DNA from: CBDFNN01 sp965250215
GTDB taxonomy: Bacteria > Bacteroidota > Rhodothermia > Rhodothermales > DATKEJ01
Direction of reading: 5' to 3'
NCBI GenBank assembly: GCA_965250215.1
Contig: CBDFNN010000004.1
Location: 1,488,001-1,552,000 of the forward strand
DNA length: 64,000 bases
How positions within the stretch are numbered: position 1 is the stretch's first letter; each line of letters begins with the position of its first letter. Both the position numbers and the translations under genes were made by a program. The notes beneath the pieces are model-generated. The model made no database searches. It was not told where the DNA came from and saw only the letters and a program-made list of their open reading frames with translations. Shown here one piece after another: positions 8,864-17,880 of this stretch.

Positions 8864-9809
8864 AGGAAATTGATACTACCTGAGCTGCCGAACCAATTCC
8901 TTGTTTGAAAGGAAGAAACGCAAAGTCAAAATCAAATTCGGAATAAGCGAAACCAAGGCCATAGCTAAAACTTGAGGCGTCATTATTACTCACGTAGCCG
9001 ACGCTGGCTGTCACGGATTCAAAGGCTTCGACGATAGCCGCAAAATGATATTGAGTGATATCCAGATTTTGAATGAGATTTAACTCTGTAACTAGGAAGG
9101 CATCAACAATCGCTTCCCTGTCCTCCTGAGAATAGACAGAAAAAACTTTGACGTGAACTCCAGCCCTAATGATTCTTGGTAGCTCTGTGTTATTAAATCC
9201 GAAATCTTCAACTGTTCCGAGGTTTTGTACTCCGAAGCCAGCTTTTAACCTCTCCTCTAAAAAAGCCGCTTGGGCACCGAAGTCAATTGCATAGCCATTA
9301 GCTCTTTCTTCAAAAATGCGTTCCGAGAGATATTTAGCAGTAATACCAAGATTTAGGCTCCCTATTTTTCTGGCGTAGGCTAAGCTGACTAGATTAAAGT
9401 CGGCACTAAAGGATCCGATGGATTCACCAGGCTCATCTCTGACTTCAAAGTCTCCAAGAGACACCGTTTCGACACCAAAACCCCATGCGGCATTTTTTCC
9501 GGCATTTAATCTTGTTGCAAGAGAAAAAACCTGAGATCCTGCAATCCAAGACATATAGCTAACCGTTGCTTGGTTCCTATTTCCTTCGGCAAGTCCTGAA
9601 GGATTCCAATACAAGGAAAGTGGACCTGAGACATGCGAAGCACCGGTAGATCCAGCACCCATTAGGCCAGCACCAACGCCAATCTCTAAGTAACGGACTC
9701 CAACGTTTTGTGCCTGTCCGAACTTCGGCGATAAACAGAATAGAGCAGGAAGAAATATCAGTACGCCTAGTAAATCAAGCGACAAATATGTTGGTCTCAT
9801 TCTGCTCAA
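8850..9809 (-). CDS. PorV/PorQ-family outer-membrane beta-barrel protein (copy 2)
   Basis: This 319-residue protein has an N-terminal signal peptide (hydrophobic residues about 10-27, cut after GQAQ near 34). The family opening follows: YLEIGVGAGLMGAGST, then SLYWNPSGLA. The rest is alternating amphipathic strands rich in Gly and aromatic residues, ending in an aromatic-containing ISYAWK strand, as in outer-membrane barrels. PorV binds cargo and the C25 sortase in type IX secretion; PorQ is a related barrel. The sequence alone does not say which role this copy has. A second family member lies directly upstream, and the C25 peptidase at the left edge may be a functional partner. Confidence 0.85.
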   Translation of the reverse strand: MSRMRPTYLSLDLLGVLIFLPALFCLSPKFGQAQNVGVRYLEIGVGAGLMGAGSTGASHVSGPLSLYWNPSGLAEGNRNQATVSYMSWIAGSQVFSLATRLNAGKNAAWGFGVETVSLGDFEVRDEPGESIGSFSADFNLVSLAYARKIGSLNLGITAKYLSERIFEERANGYAIDFGAQAAFLEERLKAGFGVQNLGTVEDFGFNNTELPRIIRAGVHVKVFSVYSQEDREAIVDAFLVTELNLIQNLDITQYHFAAIVEAFESVTASVGYVSNNDASSFSYGLGFAYSEFDFDFAFLPFKQGIGSAAQVVSISYAWK

Positions 9810-9889
9810 TGCTGTCTAGATGTGCTGATAAAAATGTCGAAAAAACGGCAACGCGAACACTAGGGTTATTCTGGTATAAATATGGTTTC

Positions 9890-10921
9890 CTATAACAATA
9901 TACTTACACCAATCATATGACTGGATCCTTGTCCATAAGATTCTAGGCGGAATGCATAATCAGCCCTGATACCCAATTGACCAAGCTCATCCATGTAGGA
10001 GAAGCCAAGTGATGGAATAAGAGATCCTGCCGACGTAGACGTTGGCTGGCCAATTCCACCTCGCAAGTGAAGGTTTGAGACCATTTTGTATTCGGCCCCA
10101 ATTCTAAATTGGTTACTCTGTAAACTCAAATCCTCTCTGTCTGTCAGGACGCTTGGAGAAGAGCCGCTCGTTGATACAATCGAGACAGACTTTCTCGCGA
10201 GTTCAAACTGTGATTCGTACTCGAGTAAGATTAATAGTCTTTTATCCATCATCCTTTTGCCGGCACCAAATCTCATGCGGATCGGGAATCGATTGGAAGT
10301 CTGCGAACCATCATCGCCGTAAAGACCTGAGGAGTCCCAAGTATAGCGAGCTAGAAGATCATCAACAGCAAACGCAAGTGTGAAGTCCTCATTGACAAGA
10401 ATGGCCAGACCAAGACTCAAGCCGATAGAAATTTCCGGCTTTATTTCTTCTACTAGATCAGATCTGTAAAACCGAAGCCCCAATCCGAGAGCAGCTTTTG
10501 ACCCCACCTTTGCACCAAAATTCAAGAACGAGGCGAATTCGGAGACTGAATAATCTTGCGTGTGATATCCGCTGTTGTCGCGCCCGTCGATACCAGAAAC
10601 TCCGGCGTTAATTAGACCAACCGCAACACCGGCTTTTGGACGAAGGGGAGCGGCAAACTGCAAGAACTGAAGTGTCCTATCCTGGGTGAGGAGTCCTTGT
10701 GAAACTTCAATATTTTGTCGAGCCACAAAAGGAGCGAGTGCTGGATTGTAGAAAGGACTGGCCTCGCCACAGATATCGGCCACCAAGGCATTGCCCATGC
10801 CTATCCCACGTGCACCAAATCCTTGCCGAATAAAGGCTCCGGCAGACTGAGCTTCTAGATCTACTCCAATGGAAAGAAGCATCAGCAGAGAAACGATCGA
10901 TATGTTTAGCCACTTTGTCAT
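9890..10921 (-). CDS. PorV/PorQ-family outer-membrane beta-barrel protein (copy 1)
   Basis: This 343-residue barrel has a signal peptide (hydrophobic residues about 7-18, cut after LEAQ near 25). The family signature AFIRQGFGARGIGMGNA is followed by ASPFYNPALAPF, the conserved near-N-terminal segment in which the inner hatch begins. Many amphipathic strands follow, and the last residues, GVSILL, form a hydrophobic closing strand. Its start overlaps the stop of the upstream Asp-box protein by four bases (ATGA), a strong sign of co-translation. The likely role is in the T9SS outer-membrane apparatus or as a cargo shuttle for the neighbouring secreted protein. Confidence 0.84.
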   Translation of the reverse strand: MTKWLNISIVSLLMLLSIGVDLEAQSAGAFIRQGFGARGIGMGNALVADICGEASPFYNPALAPFVARQNIEVSQGLLTQDRTLQFLQFAAPLRPKAGVAVGLINAGVSGIDGRDNSGYHTQDYSVSEFASFLNFGAKVGSKAALGLGLRFYRSDLVEEIKPEISIGLSLGLAILVNEDFTLAFAVDDLLARYTWDSSGLYGDDGSQTSNRFPIRMRFGAGKRMMDKRLLILLEYESQFELARKSVSIVSTSGSSPSVLTDREDLSLQSNQFRIGAEYKMVSNLHLRGGIGQPTSTSAGSLIPSLGFSYMDELGQLGIRADYAFRLESYGQGSSHMIGVSILL

Positions 10922-12489
10922 TCGATCAGGAGAATCTTTCCTCTAACGCTATTATTGTCCGAATCGATTGAATAGAAATAGACACCGTTCGCTACAACCA
11001 CCCCTCTATCGTCTAAACCATCCCAAACTTCTTCTCTGACTCCCTGGCCTCTTGACCCATCAAGGAGAGACCGGATAGGGTTCATTCCAAAATCGTATAT
11101 GTCAATCTTGACATTTTGCTCGCTGGGAAGCTCATATCGTAGACGTACGAATTGATCATTTCTAGGCGAAAATGGATTGGGATAAGCATAGGTCGAGACC
11201 TCTGGGATTTCATCGCTTGGCTTGGCTGGACTCAGTGGAACTTCGGTTCTGAAAAGCTTCCAACTTGCTCCTCCATCTAGACTTTTTAGCAATCCATCTT
11301 CTGTGCCGATCCAGAGAACACCCTCGGAAGCGGCTACTGAAAACACGCTGATTCCCGACCTTACGATTCTGTCTGGTTGATCCGGATCCTCGAAGTAGTT
11401 GATGGATGTCCAACTCTGGCCATCATCATCGGAAACAAAAAGTCCATTGTCACCAGCTACATAGACTTTGCCATCGTCGAAAGCGAAATCATAGACCTTC
11501 TCGCCGCTTAAGTAGGTGTCGAAGGTCTCGCCAGCATCTCTCGTAACTGTAACTCCGAATTGCTCATTATCTCCCGTGGCACGCCAGCTTGCCGCCCAAA
11601 TGGAATTTCTACCATCCTTTTCCTGTTCCTCGATCGAAATAATCCAATTGCCAATCGGACCGCTTTGGATCTCGTTCTGAATATATCTTTTCCACCCAAG
11701 CCCTCCATCAATGGAGTGGTTCAAACCTGCAGCACTTCCTGTCCAGATATCTCCTGCCTCGTCAACTAGAACAGCAAATCCGAGGAAATTGTTTGCCTCC
11801 TCAATATCTCTTCTTTCGGGAGAGTAAACGAAATTATAACGGCGTTCAGGACTAATTTCTAAGAGCGTGTCCGGAGGGAGAATGACTCTTTGCCAGGTCA
11901 ATCCCTTGTCATCAGACCGTCTGATTCCAGAAGCCCATGCCGCGGTCCAAACGGTACCTCGTTCCGGGTCATAGTCTATATCGTAAGGCGGGCTCTGTTC
12001 GGGGACTATTATGGGTAGTGCTTCGAGAGTCGAAACGCCATAAACCACTGAGCTATCTCCTGGCCGATCCAGCTGAGGGAATCGATAGGTCCATGATTCA
12101 CCTCCGTCTTCAGAAAAGACAAATCCTTTTGCTGTGGGCACGAAGTCAACACCTCCGCTAAGCTCATCTCGCTTGGAAAACCCGAGACCAGCCCAGATGA
12201 CGTCTCCTTCAACATCTAAAGAAAAGACCCGACCCTGGCCGTTGCTTAAACTGTCAGCATCAACTTTTTGCCAGCTCAATCCTCCGTCGGCCGTAGTATT
12301 AAGAAAAGGTCCTACCCACAATCTATCGTCCTCGATATGTAGGTTAGTGATAACATTTTCGGATATCCCATCAGCGGGTTCCAAGCTAAATTGACTCGCT
12401 TTAGCAGCAGGCAAAACTTGGCAGAATCCTGCCTGGGAACATATGCTGGAAACAGAAAAAATGACTAACCACAGAGCTCTTCTCATCAT
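10918..12489 (-). CDS. Secreted Asp-box (BNR) beta-propeller protein with C-terminal FlgD-like/T9SS sorting domain
   Basis: This 523-residue protein begins with a signal peptide (hydrophobic residues about 5-20). At least seven Asp-box motifs are visible across residues 60-410 (for example TADGGLSW, SEDGGESW, SDDKGLTW, SIDGGLGW, SDDDGQSW, SLDGGASW), implying a sialidase/WD-type propeller. The last 90 residues start with YPNPFSP and show the FlgD-like Ig pattern (IYDFGM, WDGLDDRG, GVYFYSI), which is the usual type A sorting region of T9SS cargo. No enzyme active site is evident, so a glycan-binding or structural role is as likely as hydrolysis. It is coupled by four-base overlaps to the lipoprotein gene upstream and the PorV-like gene downstream. 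Confidence 0.85.
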   Translation of the reverse strand: MMRRALWLVIFSVSSICSQAGFCQVLPAAKASQFSLEPADGISENVITNLHIEDDRLWVGPFLNTTADGGLSWQKVDADSLSNGQGRVFSLDVEGDVIWAGLGFSKRDELSGGVDFVPTAKGFVFSEDGGESWTYRFPQLDRPGDSSVVYGVSTLEALPIIVPEQSPPYDIDYDPERGTVWTAAWASGIRRSDDKGLTWQRVILPPDTLLEISPERRYNFVYSPERRDIEEANNFLGFAVLVDEAGDIWTGSAAGLNHSIDGGLGWKRYIQNEIQSGPIGNWIISIEEQEKDGRNSIWAASWRATGDNEQFGVTVTRDAGETFDTYLSGEKVYDFAFDDGKVYVAGDNGLFVSDDDGQSWTSINYFEDPDQPDRIVRSGISVFSVAASEGVLWIGTEDGLLKSLDGGASWKLFRTEVPLSPAKPSDEIPEVSTYAYPNPFSPRNDQFVRLRYELPSEQNVKIDIYDFGMNPIRSLLDGSRGQGVREEVWDGLDDRGVVVANGVYFYSIDSDNNSVRGKILLIE

Positions 12490-13322
12490 CGTGCTATGGT
12501 TATAGTTTTCTCCAAAATATTGGAAACTAACCCAGAACGATCAGTTGCCTGAAACTTGAAGGTATTGGGTCCAAGGGCGTTTGTGCTGGCCACCTGGATG
12601 GTGATGGTAAAGAGTCCATCGTCAGCTTCCACGTCTCCTGAGTTTGATCCACCTGCTCCGCCATCGTCCCGGAGGGGAAATTCTTGATTGTCGAAAGTTC
12701 TAAGCACAACCTTAGCGATGTTGTCCAAACCGTCAGGATCGATGGCTTCGGCGACAATGCCAACCAGTACCGGTGGATCCTCGGCACTTGGACGGAATAC
12801 GGTATCTGGCGCGGCAATAGAGAGTAACACTGGAGGCTCACCACCCTCGACTTGGAAATTTAAACTTGCTCTAGCCTGATTACTAAGAAGCCCATTGGCA
12901 TCAGAGGCAAAAATGACAACGGCGTATTTTCCCGTGCTGCCCTTAGGAATTTCAACTTCGGAAACGGTCGAATAATTCCCAGAGCCAGCTCCGATCAATT
13001 TACCTTCGGCGATTTTCTCAAAGGGTGGGATAGGAGATCTAACAAAAAAGCTAACATCGCTGATGTTTTCTTCAGGATCGAGAATGTTAGCCGAGAGATT
13101 CAGCGGAATTCGTGCAATAGTCCCGTTAACGATTTGCCCGGGAGGGAGGTTTTCAAAAACTACCTCCGAGGGACTGAAATCGAAGTTTTCAATTTGGGGT
13201 GGACTTCCAATGTCCTCGTCTAGACCAGGAACGCTATCACAGGAGAAACTGAATATCCCAATAAACAGGATTATCAGGCCATGCCTCGCGGCCAATATTA
13301 TATGCCCTTTTTTCAGACTCAA
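12486..13322 (-). CDS. Predicted lipoprotein with Ig-like/cadherin-like domains, function unknown
   Basis: This 278-residue protein carries a lipoprotein signal: hydrophobic residues about 10-27 and lipobox FSFSC with Cys near residue 28. The mature part is beta-rich and acidic. It contains repeated features of Ig-like or cadherin-like folds, such as NLSANILDPEENISDV, AEAIDPDGLDNIAKV and FKFQATDRSGLVSN, each a DPE/DPDG turn between strands. No catalytic motif is seen. The four-base overlap with the Asp-box protein start places it first in a lipoprotein/Asp-box/PorV-like/PorV-like transcript, so a surface role together with those products is a reasonable inference. Confidence 0.75.
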   Translation of the reverse strand: MSLKKGHIILAARHGLIILFIGIFSFSCDSVPGLDEDIGSPPQIENFDFSPSEVVFENLPPGQIVNGTIARIPLNLSANILDPEENISDVSFFVRSPIPPFEKIAEGKLIGAGSGNYSTVSEVEIPKGSTGKYAVVIFASDANGLLSNQARASLNFQVEGGEPPVLLSIAAPDTVFRPSAEDPPVLVGIVAEAIDPDGLDNIAKVVLRTFDNQEFPLRDDGGAGGSNSGDVEADDGLFTITIQVASTNALGPNTFKFQATDRSGLVSNILEKTITIAR

Positions 13323-13390
13323 ATGGTTCTACCCTTAGTGATGATAGGTCTATTCTGCGTGTTGGTAGCCTAGGTCTGGGTCCTAATTAT

Positions 13391-14629
13391 TTAGATTGAA
13401 AGATAAATTGGTCTGAAGCTGAAGCAGACTACAAAGATTACAATACTTAGGATCCCAAGGGCTATTCTTTTAGGATCGAGAGGCTCGTGGTAGAGTACCG
13501 GAGGATGATCCACCTTAATGAAATGAACTATCAATAAGGTCCATAGATACCATCCGCTGTAACCAATTTGAGTTACCGTTGGACCTGCCAGACGAGCTGC
13601 AACAACCAATGTGACCATGGCCAACATACCGCCAATACAAAAAAGCCACTGATTTCTGTAGAGCCTGGTCATGAAGTAAAAAATGACTACGGAGATGATT
13701 GCCCAAACCATTAGACTGCCATATTTCCATTTTGCTGCAAACTCAGGCCCTAGCTCCATGGACAGTCCAATTGAGGCCGAAAGAACTAGTACAAGGACGA
13801 AGGCTCTGGCAATGATTCCATGCCATTTTTTGCCTAGCAACGCGAAAACGATATGGCCACCGTCTAGCTGACCAACAGGCAGAAGATTAAGTGCAGTAAA
13901 AAATAGGCCAAGCCATCCAGCAAAAAGGTATGGATAGTGATAGAGCTCAAACATCGGAGGAAAATTCTCCGAAAGACTAGCAATGGCGTTAAAAAGGAGC
14001 GAACCGCCTATGTAAATCGAAATCGTGCCCTCGGACTGTGGAGTCGCTTCGGCGAAGGCATTCGAGCTCGCATAAAGTTGCTCGTAAATACTATGATGTC
14101 CCGGTATATTCAGGAGGTATTCGAAGCCAGGTAGACGCCAAATCCCATATGCCAAGACTAACATTGCAGCGACGAAGCCAGCTAAAGGACCAGCTGCTCC
14201 TACGTCAAATAGTTTCTTGGTTGAGGGTATCGCCTGTTTGATTCTTATAACAGCGCCAAAGGAGCCGATTACAAAAAGATTGAATGGAGGAAAGAATAGA
14301 GGAGCTGGGATATAGTAGGGGAGTGAGACGGCTATTTTGTGAATGCGGGCCGCGAAATAATGCCCGAACTCGTGTACTGTAAGGAAAAAGAGAAATGCAG
14401 CTGAGTAACGAATGCCATCACGAAAGGCATATGTCCAACCGAGTCTTTCATAAAGTAATCCTCGACCAACAAGGAGATAGCCGGCAAAGATCGTTGACGC
14501 TACCGTAACAATAAAGAGAAGAAGATGAAGCCAATATTTGTCTCGCTTAAATCCGGGGGGCGTGAACCTCATTTGATCATGAGAATCACGTTCTAGATTG
14601 AAATTTTGCGGCTGGAACTCTTCAGGCAA
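13391..14629 (-). CDS. Site-2 protease family intramembrane zinc metallopeptidase (M50)
   Basis: This 412-residue protein has at least seven membrane segments. The zinc-binding motif HEFGH sits at residues 86-90, and the third ligand is D256 in NLLPVGQLDGGH. No PDZ domain lies between them, unlike RseP; the insert is instead a membrane/loop region with an IPAPLFFPP segment, as in the cyanobacterial and plant EGY-like group. Site-2 proteases cut membrane-spanning regulators such as anti-sigma factors. The target is not visible here. The gene starts 8 bases after the aspartate aminotransferase stop and is probably in the same transcript. Confidence 0.9.
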   Translation of the reverse strand: MPEEFQPQNFNLERDSHDQMRFTPPGFKRDKYWLHLLLFIVTVASTIFAGYLLVGRGLLYERLGWTYAFRDGIRYSAAFLFFLTVHEFGHYFAARIHKIAVSLPYYIPAPLFFPPFNLFVIGSFGAVIRIKQAIPSTKKLFDVGAAGPLAGFVAAMLVLAYGIWRLPGFEYLLNIPGHHSIYEQLYASSNAFAEATPQSEGTISIYIGGSLLFNAIASLSENFPPMFELYHYPYLFAGWLGLFFTALNLLPVGQLDGGHIVFALLGKKWHGIIARAFVLVLVLSASIGLSMELGPEFAAKWKYGSLMVWAIISVVIFYFMTRLYRNQWLFCIGGMLAMVTLVVAARLAGPTVTQIGYSGWYLWTLLIVHFIKVDHPPVLYHEPLDPKRIALGILSIVIFVVCFSFRPIYLSI

Positions 14630-14637
14630 ATGTCTTC

Positions 14638-15840
14638 CTAATTAAGATCAGCGAGAGCCTTACTAATTCTTTCTAACGCTGTCTGTATGTCACTCATGGC
14701 AGCGGCATAGGACAATCGGACCCCTTTGGGAGATCCAAAAGCCGATCCCTGAACCAAGGCTACATGCCAATCTTCCAATAAGTAATAGCACATGTCCTCG
14801 GAGTTTGCTACTACTCGGCCAGACGAAGATCGTTTTCCGAAATAGGAAGAAACATCAGGAAAAACATAGAATGCTCCTTGAGGAAGGGGGCAAATTACGC
14901 CGGGAATGGAATTTAAAGTCTCGACAGCTAGATCTCTTCTTTTTCGAAACTCATCGATCATGGGCTGAAGATCAGCACGATCTATCTTCAGGGCAGCAAG
15001 TCCAGCTCTTTGAGAAATATTTGAAGGTGCAGAGGTGAACTGCCCTTGCATCTTAGATGCAGCCTTAACAACAAATTCAGGGCCGGCCATATAGCCTAGC
15101 CTCCAGCCTGTCATGGCGTAAGCTTTCGAGAACCCGTTGACAGTGACAGTTCGTTCCAACATGCCATCGAAGCTCGCAATACTCTTGTGGACAGCATCGT
15201 AAGTTATATACTCGTAAATTTCATCGGCTACCACAAAGATATTGGGATGCTTGCCCAAAATATCTACTAAGGCCGCAAGCTCATCAGGACTATAAACTGA
15301 ACCAGTTGGATTTGAGGGAGAGCAAAGAACTAATAGCCTAGTGTTCTCATTAATGGCTTTACTTAACTGTTCTGGGCTTATTCGATAGTCATTATCCGCT
15401 TTCGTCGAAATCGTGACGGGAATACCACCTGCTAGTTCAACCATGGCTGGGTAACTGACCCAGTAGGGGGCCGGGATTATCACCTCATCACCCGGAGAAC
15501 AAAGCACGGCTATTGCTTGGGCTACGGATTGTTTTGCTCCGTTTGAGCAAAGAATTTGATTTGGCTGATAAGAGAGGCCGTTATCCTTATGGAGTTTTTC
15601 GACTATCGCGGTCCTCAATTCAATGAGGCCTGGATTGGCGGTGTAGGTTGTGTGCCCATCTCTAATAGCAGCAATTCCTGCTTCCGCTATTGTAGCCGGT
15701 GTAGGAAAATCGGGCTCGCCGGCACTTAAGGCTATGATAGGATGACCTTCTCGCGCCAATTCCTTTGCCTTTCCGGACATTGCCATCGTAGCCGAAGGAG
15801 TGAGACCCGCTATTCTAGGGTTTATGGATTCGAATTGCAT
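14638..15840 (-). CDS. aspC: Aspartate aminotransferase-like PLP enzyme (class I, fold type I)
   Basis: At 400 residues this matches the prokaryotic 1-gamma aspartate aminotransferase group. The PLP lysine is in NGFSKAYAMTGWRLGY (Lys near residue 238). Other landmarks are SAGEPDFPTP near residue 40, which closes the active site, CSPSNPTG near 172-179 with the pyridoxal-contacting Asn, and the phosphate/carboxylate-binding Arg near the C-terminal GVRLSYA. It interconverts aspartate and oxaloacetate with glutamate and 2-oxoglutarate; a related prephenate or broad-range specificity cannot be excluded. It is 7 bases downstream of coaD and 8 bases upstream of the site-2 protease. Confidence 0.9.
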   Translation of the reverse strand: MQFESINPRIAGLTPSATMAMSGKAKELAREGHPIIALSAGEPDFPTPATIAEAGIAAIRDGHTTYTANPGLIELRTAIVEKLHKDNGLSYQPNQILCSNGAKQSVAQAIAVLCSPGDEVIIPAPYWVSYPAMVELAGGIPVTISTKADNDYRISPEQLSKAINENTRLLVLCSPSNPTGSVYSPDELAALVDILGKHPNIFVVADEIYEYITYDAVHKSIASFDGMLERTVTVNGFSKAYAMTGWRLGYMAGPEFVVKAASKMQGQFTSAPSNISQRAGLAALKIDRADLQPMIDEFRKRRDLAVETLNSIPGVICPLPQGAFYVFPDVSSYFGKRSSSGRVVANSEDMCYYLLEDWHVALVQGSAFGSPKGVRLSYAAAMSDIQTALERISKALADLN

Positions 15841-15847
15841 TACGAGA

Positions 15848-16324
15848 CTATTTGGTTTTGCTTCGAAGGTAATTTTCTACGGGCTCAGGTACGAACAGTG
15901 ATATATCTCCTTTGTGGAAATAGATTTCTCTCACCAATGTCGAAGATATAAGAGCGAATTTTTGACTCGGAAGAAGAAAAACTGACTCGACATCTGGACA
16001 AAGCTGTTTGTTGGCGTAGGCCATTCTTGCCTCATATTCATAGTCCCCAGACTGCCGAATTCCCCTGACTATAATAGTAGCTCCCGATTCACGAGCCTTA
16101 TCGGCAATCAATCCGGAGAAACTTGAGACTTTCACCTTATCCAAATTGGAAGTCGATTTTCTGATGAGCTCTTCCCGAACCTCAAGAGAGAGAAGAGCGT
16201 TTTTCCCAGCGTTAACAGCAACTGTTATCTCGACTTCGTCGAAAATTGAGCAAGCCTTTGCCACAATATCGAGATGTCCAAACGTGAATGGATCAAATGA
16301 CCCAGGAAATACTGCTTTGATCAT
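15848..16324 (-). CDS. coaD: Phosphopantetheine adenylyltransferase
   Basis: This 158-residue protein has the length usual for CoaD. The nucleotidyltransferase signature is FPGSFDPFTFGH (residues 6-18, TFGH replacing HxGH-type TxGH) and the second signature SSTLVRE is near residue 128. The RGIRQSGDYEYEARMA segment near residue 89 is characteristic of CoaD. It transfers AMP from ATP to 4'-phosphopantetheine, the penultimate step of coenzyme A synthesis, in the cytosol. It lies directly after rsmD, a pairing common in many bacteria. Confidence 0.97.
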   Translation of the reverse strand: MIKAVFPGSFDPFTFGHLDIVAKACSIFDEVEITVAVNAGKNALLSLEVREELIRKSTSNLDKVKVSSFSGLIADKARESGATIIVRGIRQSGDYEYEARMAYANKQLCPDVESVFLLPSQKFALISSTLVREIYFHKGDISLFVPEPVENYLRSKTK

Positions 16325-16350
16325 AATTCTTAGGTTGAGAAATTAACTCC

Positions 16351-16908
16351 TCAGCTCTCATCTTCGTCTTGGCGAGGTTTCATGAAAATACTTACTGTGG
16401 TTCTACCATAGGGCCTAGAAGTGTCAAGAAACGGATGAGTTTTGAAGCTATGCCTCTTGTCGTGTTCAAGAAATAAATAGCCTTGGTGTTTTATGTGCTT
16501 CATAGCTAGATCGGGAATTTCTGTTAAACCCTCTAGCTCATAAGGTGGGTCAGCGAAGATCAGATCGAATTTTTGGTAGACTTCTTTTCGAAGATAACTC
16601 AAAGCATCCCCTCTAAGACAGCGAGCCTCCTTCTGAAGATCTAGCATATCGATGTTCTTCTTAAGATGTAGGACGACCTTGGTATTGCTCTCAACAAAAG
16701 TAACCTTTTCGGCACCGCGACTCATGGCCTCAAGGCCGAGGGCACCAGTGCCAGCAAAAAGGTCCAGAATCTGCGCCCCATCCAGTTGAAGCCGACTGAC
16801 AACCATGTTGATAATGGATTCTCTAACTCGATCAGTACTTGGTCGCGTGCTAAGACCTTTTGGAGCGGAGAGTTTTCTGTTTCGGTATTTGCCTGAGATA
16901 ATTCTCAA
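16351..16908 (-). CDS. rsmD: 16S rRNA (guanine(966)-N2)-methyltransferase
   Basis: This SAM-dependent methyltransferase modifies G966 of 16S rRNA during 30S assembly. The SAM-binding motif LDLFAGTGALGLEAMSRGA and the catalytic FADPPYE motif are both present. I chose the TTG at 16908: it gives the family N-terminus (M)RIISGKYRNRKL and 185 residues, and it sits two bases after the stop of the upstream PilM-like gene. An ATG at 16944 would add 12 residues and overlap that gene by 34 bases. The neighbour downstream is coaD. Confidence 0.94.
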   Translation of the reverse strand: MRIISGKYRNRKLSAPKGLSTRPSTDRVRESIINMVVSRLQLDGAQILDLFAGTGALGLEAMSRGAEKVTFVESNTKVVLHLKKNIDMLDLQKEARCLRGDALSYLRKEVYQKFDLIFADPPYELEGLTEIPDLAMKHIKHQGYLFLEHDKRHSFKTHPFLDTSRPYGRTTVSIFMKPRQDEDES

Positions 16909-16910
16909 TG

Positions 16911-17846
16911 CTAGGCGGCTCTTTTTAGAGCTGCGCCAAGACAAGCGGCATATTCTTCGGAAGACAATTCGCTTACTGCACTTGTTGGAGGCGGATCGAA
17001 AGCGATGAAGGGATCAATTTTAGACGGAGCATATCTGAAAATTTGCTCGAAGTTGATCGGACTCAGACGATCCATCACTTCTCCGTAGAGAAAGATATTA
17101 CCTATTTGTTTGGGCGCTAATTTTAAGAGCTTTAAGATCGATGCGGTATAATAACTCGGATTGTTGCTCTTTCGGTTTTGCTCCGAATGACCAAATATCC
17201 ATTTATCCTTGTCCACAACGCTGCATTCGAGGTGAGAATCAAAACATCCGAGTGCAATGATAGTGTTTCCAATTCCCTCGTCAAGTTTTTGAACTTGATT
17301 CAAACTGCTTTCCATGAGTGAGCCAACACTCCTGTAAGTCGTCGTGAGAGTATAGTTGGGAATAGGAAGATGAATGAGCAGGGTCTCCAGTCTCGCTATT
17401 ATTGGCGAGCTAACTCTAATAACATGAAACCAGGTGTGCTCTCGACCTTCGATTAACTGAGTCCGAACGGGCTCATAACGTATGTCTCCCCAGTCTACGC
17501 CTGAATCGGATCGAAGCAGTTCACTTTCGTAGTGTATCTGATCTCGAATTTGCTCCTCGTCTGAATCCGATGATGCAAGCGTGAAAAAGGAATCGCAAAG
17601 ACTTGAATTCAAAACTATCCCAAGACTTTCAGAATCGGAGTCTCCAAATACATCCTGCAATGAATCTGAGATAGCTCGAAGTTGACCAAGTCCCGATGCT
17701 CCAGACAGAGCCGCAACGAGATCGAAATCAAATTCGCAGCTCCCAAGCCTCCTTAGAATGTTTTGATCCGCTCCTTTAGATTGGATCTCAGCGTAGCGCA
17801 TCAATTGGCCAGAAAACTCAATTGACGCTTTGTATTCCGCTCCCAT
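16911..17846 (-). CDS. PilM-like actin-fold protein (SHS2/ASKHA), function unknown
   Basis: This 311-residue soluble protein is not a clear member of a named family to me. Its layout fits PilM or type II secretion EpsL/GspL cytoplasmic domains. The segment LGIVLNSSLCDSFFTL, then EEQIRDQIHYESELL, mirrors the PilM stretch that ends in the EEL..AI.WEAEQ helix. Later come GCFDSHLECSVVDKD (ATPase phosphate-loop-like), IFLYGEVMD and a closing YAACLGAALK helix like the PilM C-terminus. DUF3822, another actin-like family often near coaD and rsmD in Bacteroidota, is the main alternative. The gene lies 34 bases downstream of a pseudopilin-like gene, which strengthens the pilus or secretion reading. Confidence 0.62.
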   Translation of the reverse strand: MGAEYKASIEFSGQLMRYAEIQSKGADQNILRRLGSCEFDFDLVAALSGASGLGQLRAISDSLQDVFGDSDSESLGIVLNSSLCDSFFTLASSDSDEEQIRDQIHYESELLRSDSGVDWGDIRYEPVRTQLIEGREHTWFHVIRVSSPIIARLETLLIHLPIPNYTLTTTYRSVGSLMESSLNQVQKLDEGIGNTIIALGCFDSHLECSVVDKDKWIFGHSEQNRKSNNPSYYTASILKLLKLAPKQIGNIFLYGEVMDRLSPINFEQIFRYAPSKIDPFIAFDPPPTSAVSELSSEEYAACLGAALKRAA

Positions 17847-17880
17847 CAGCTACCAGCAGAAGCTGGATAATATTATGCTA

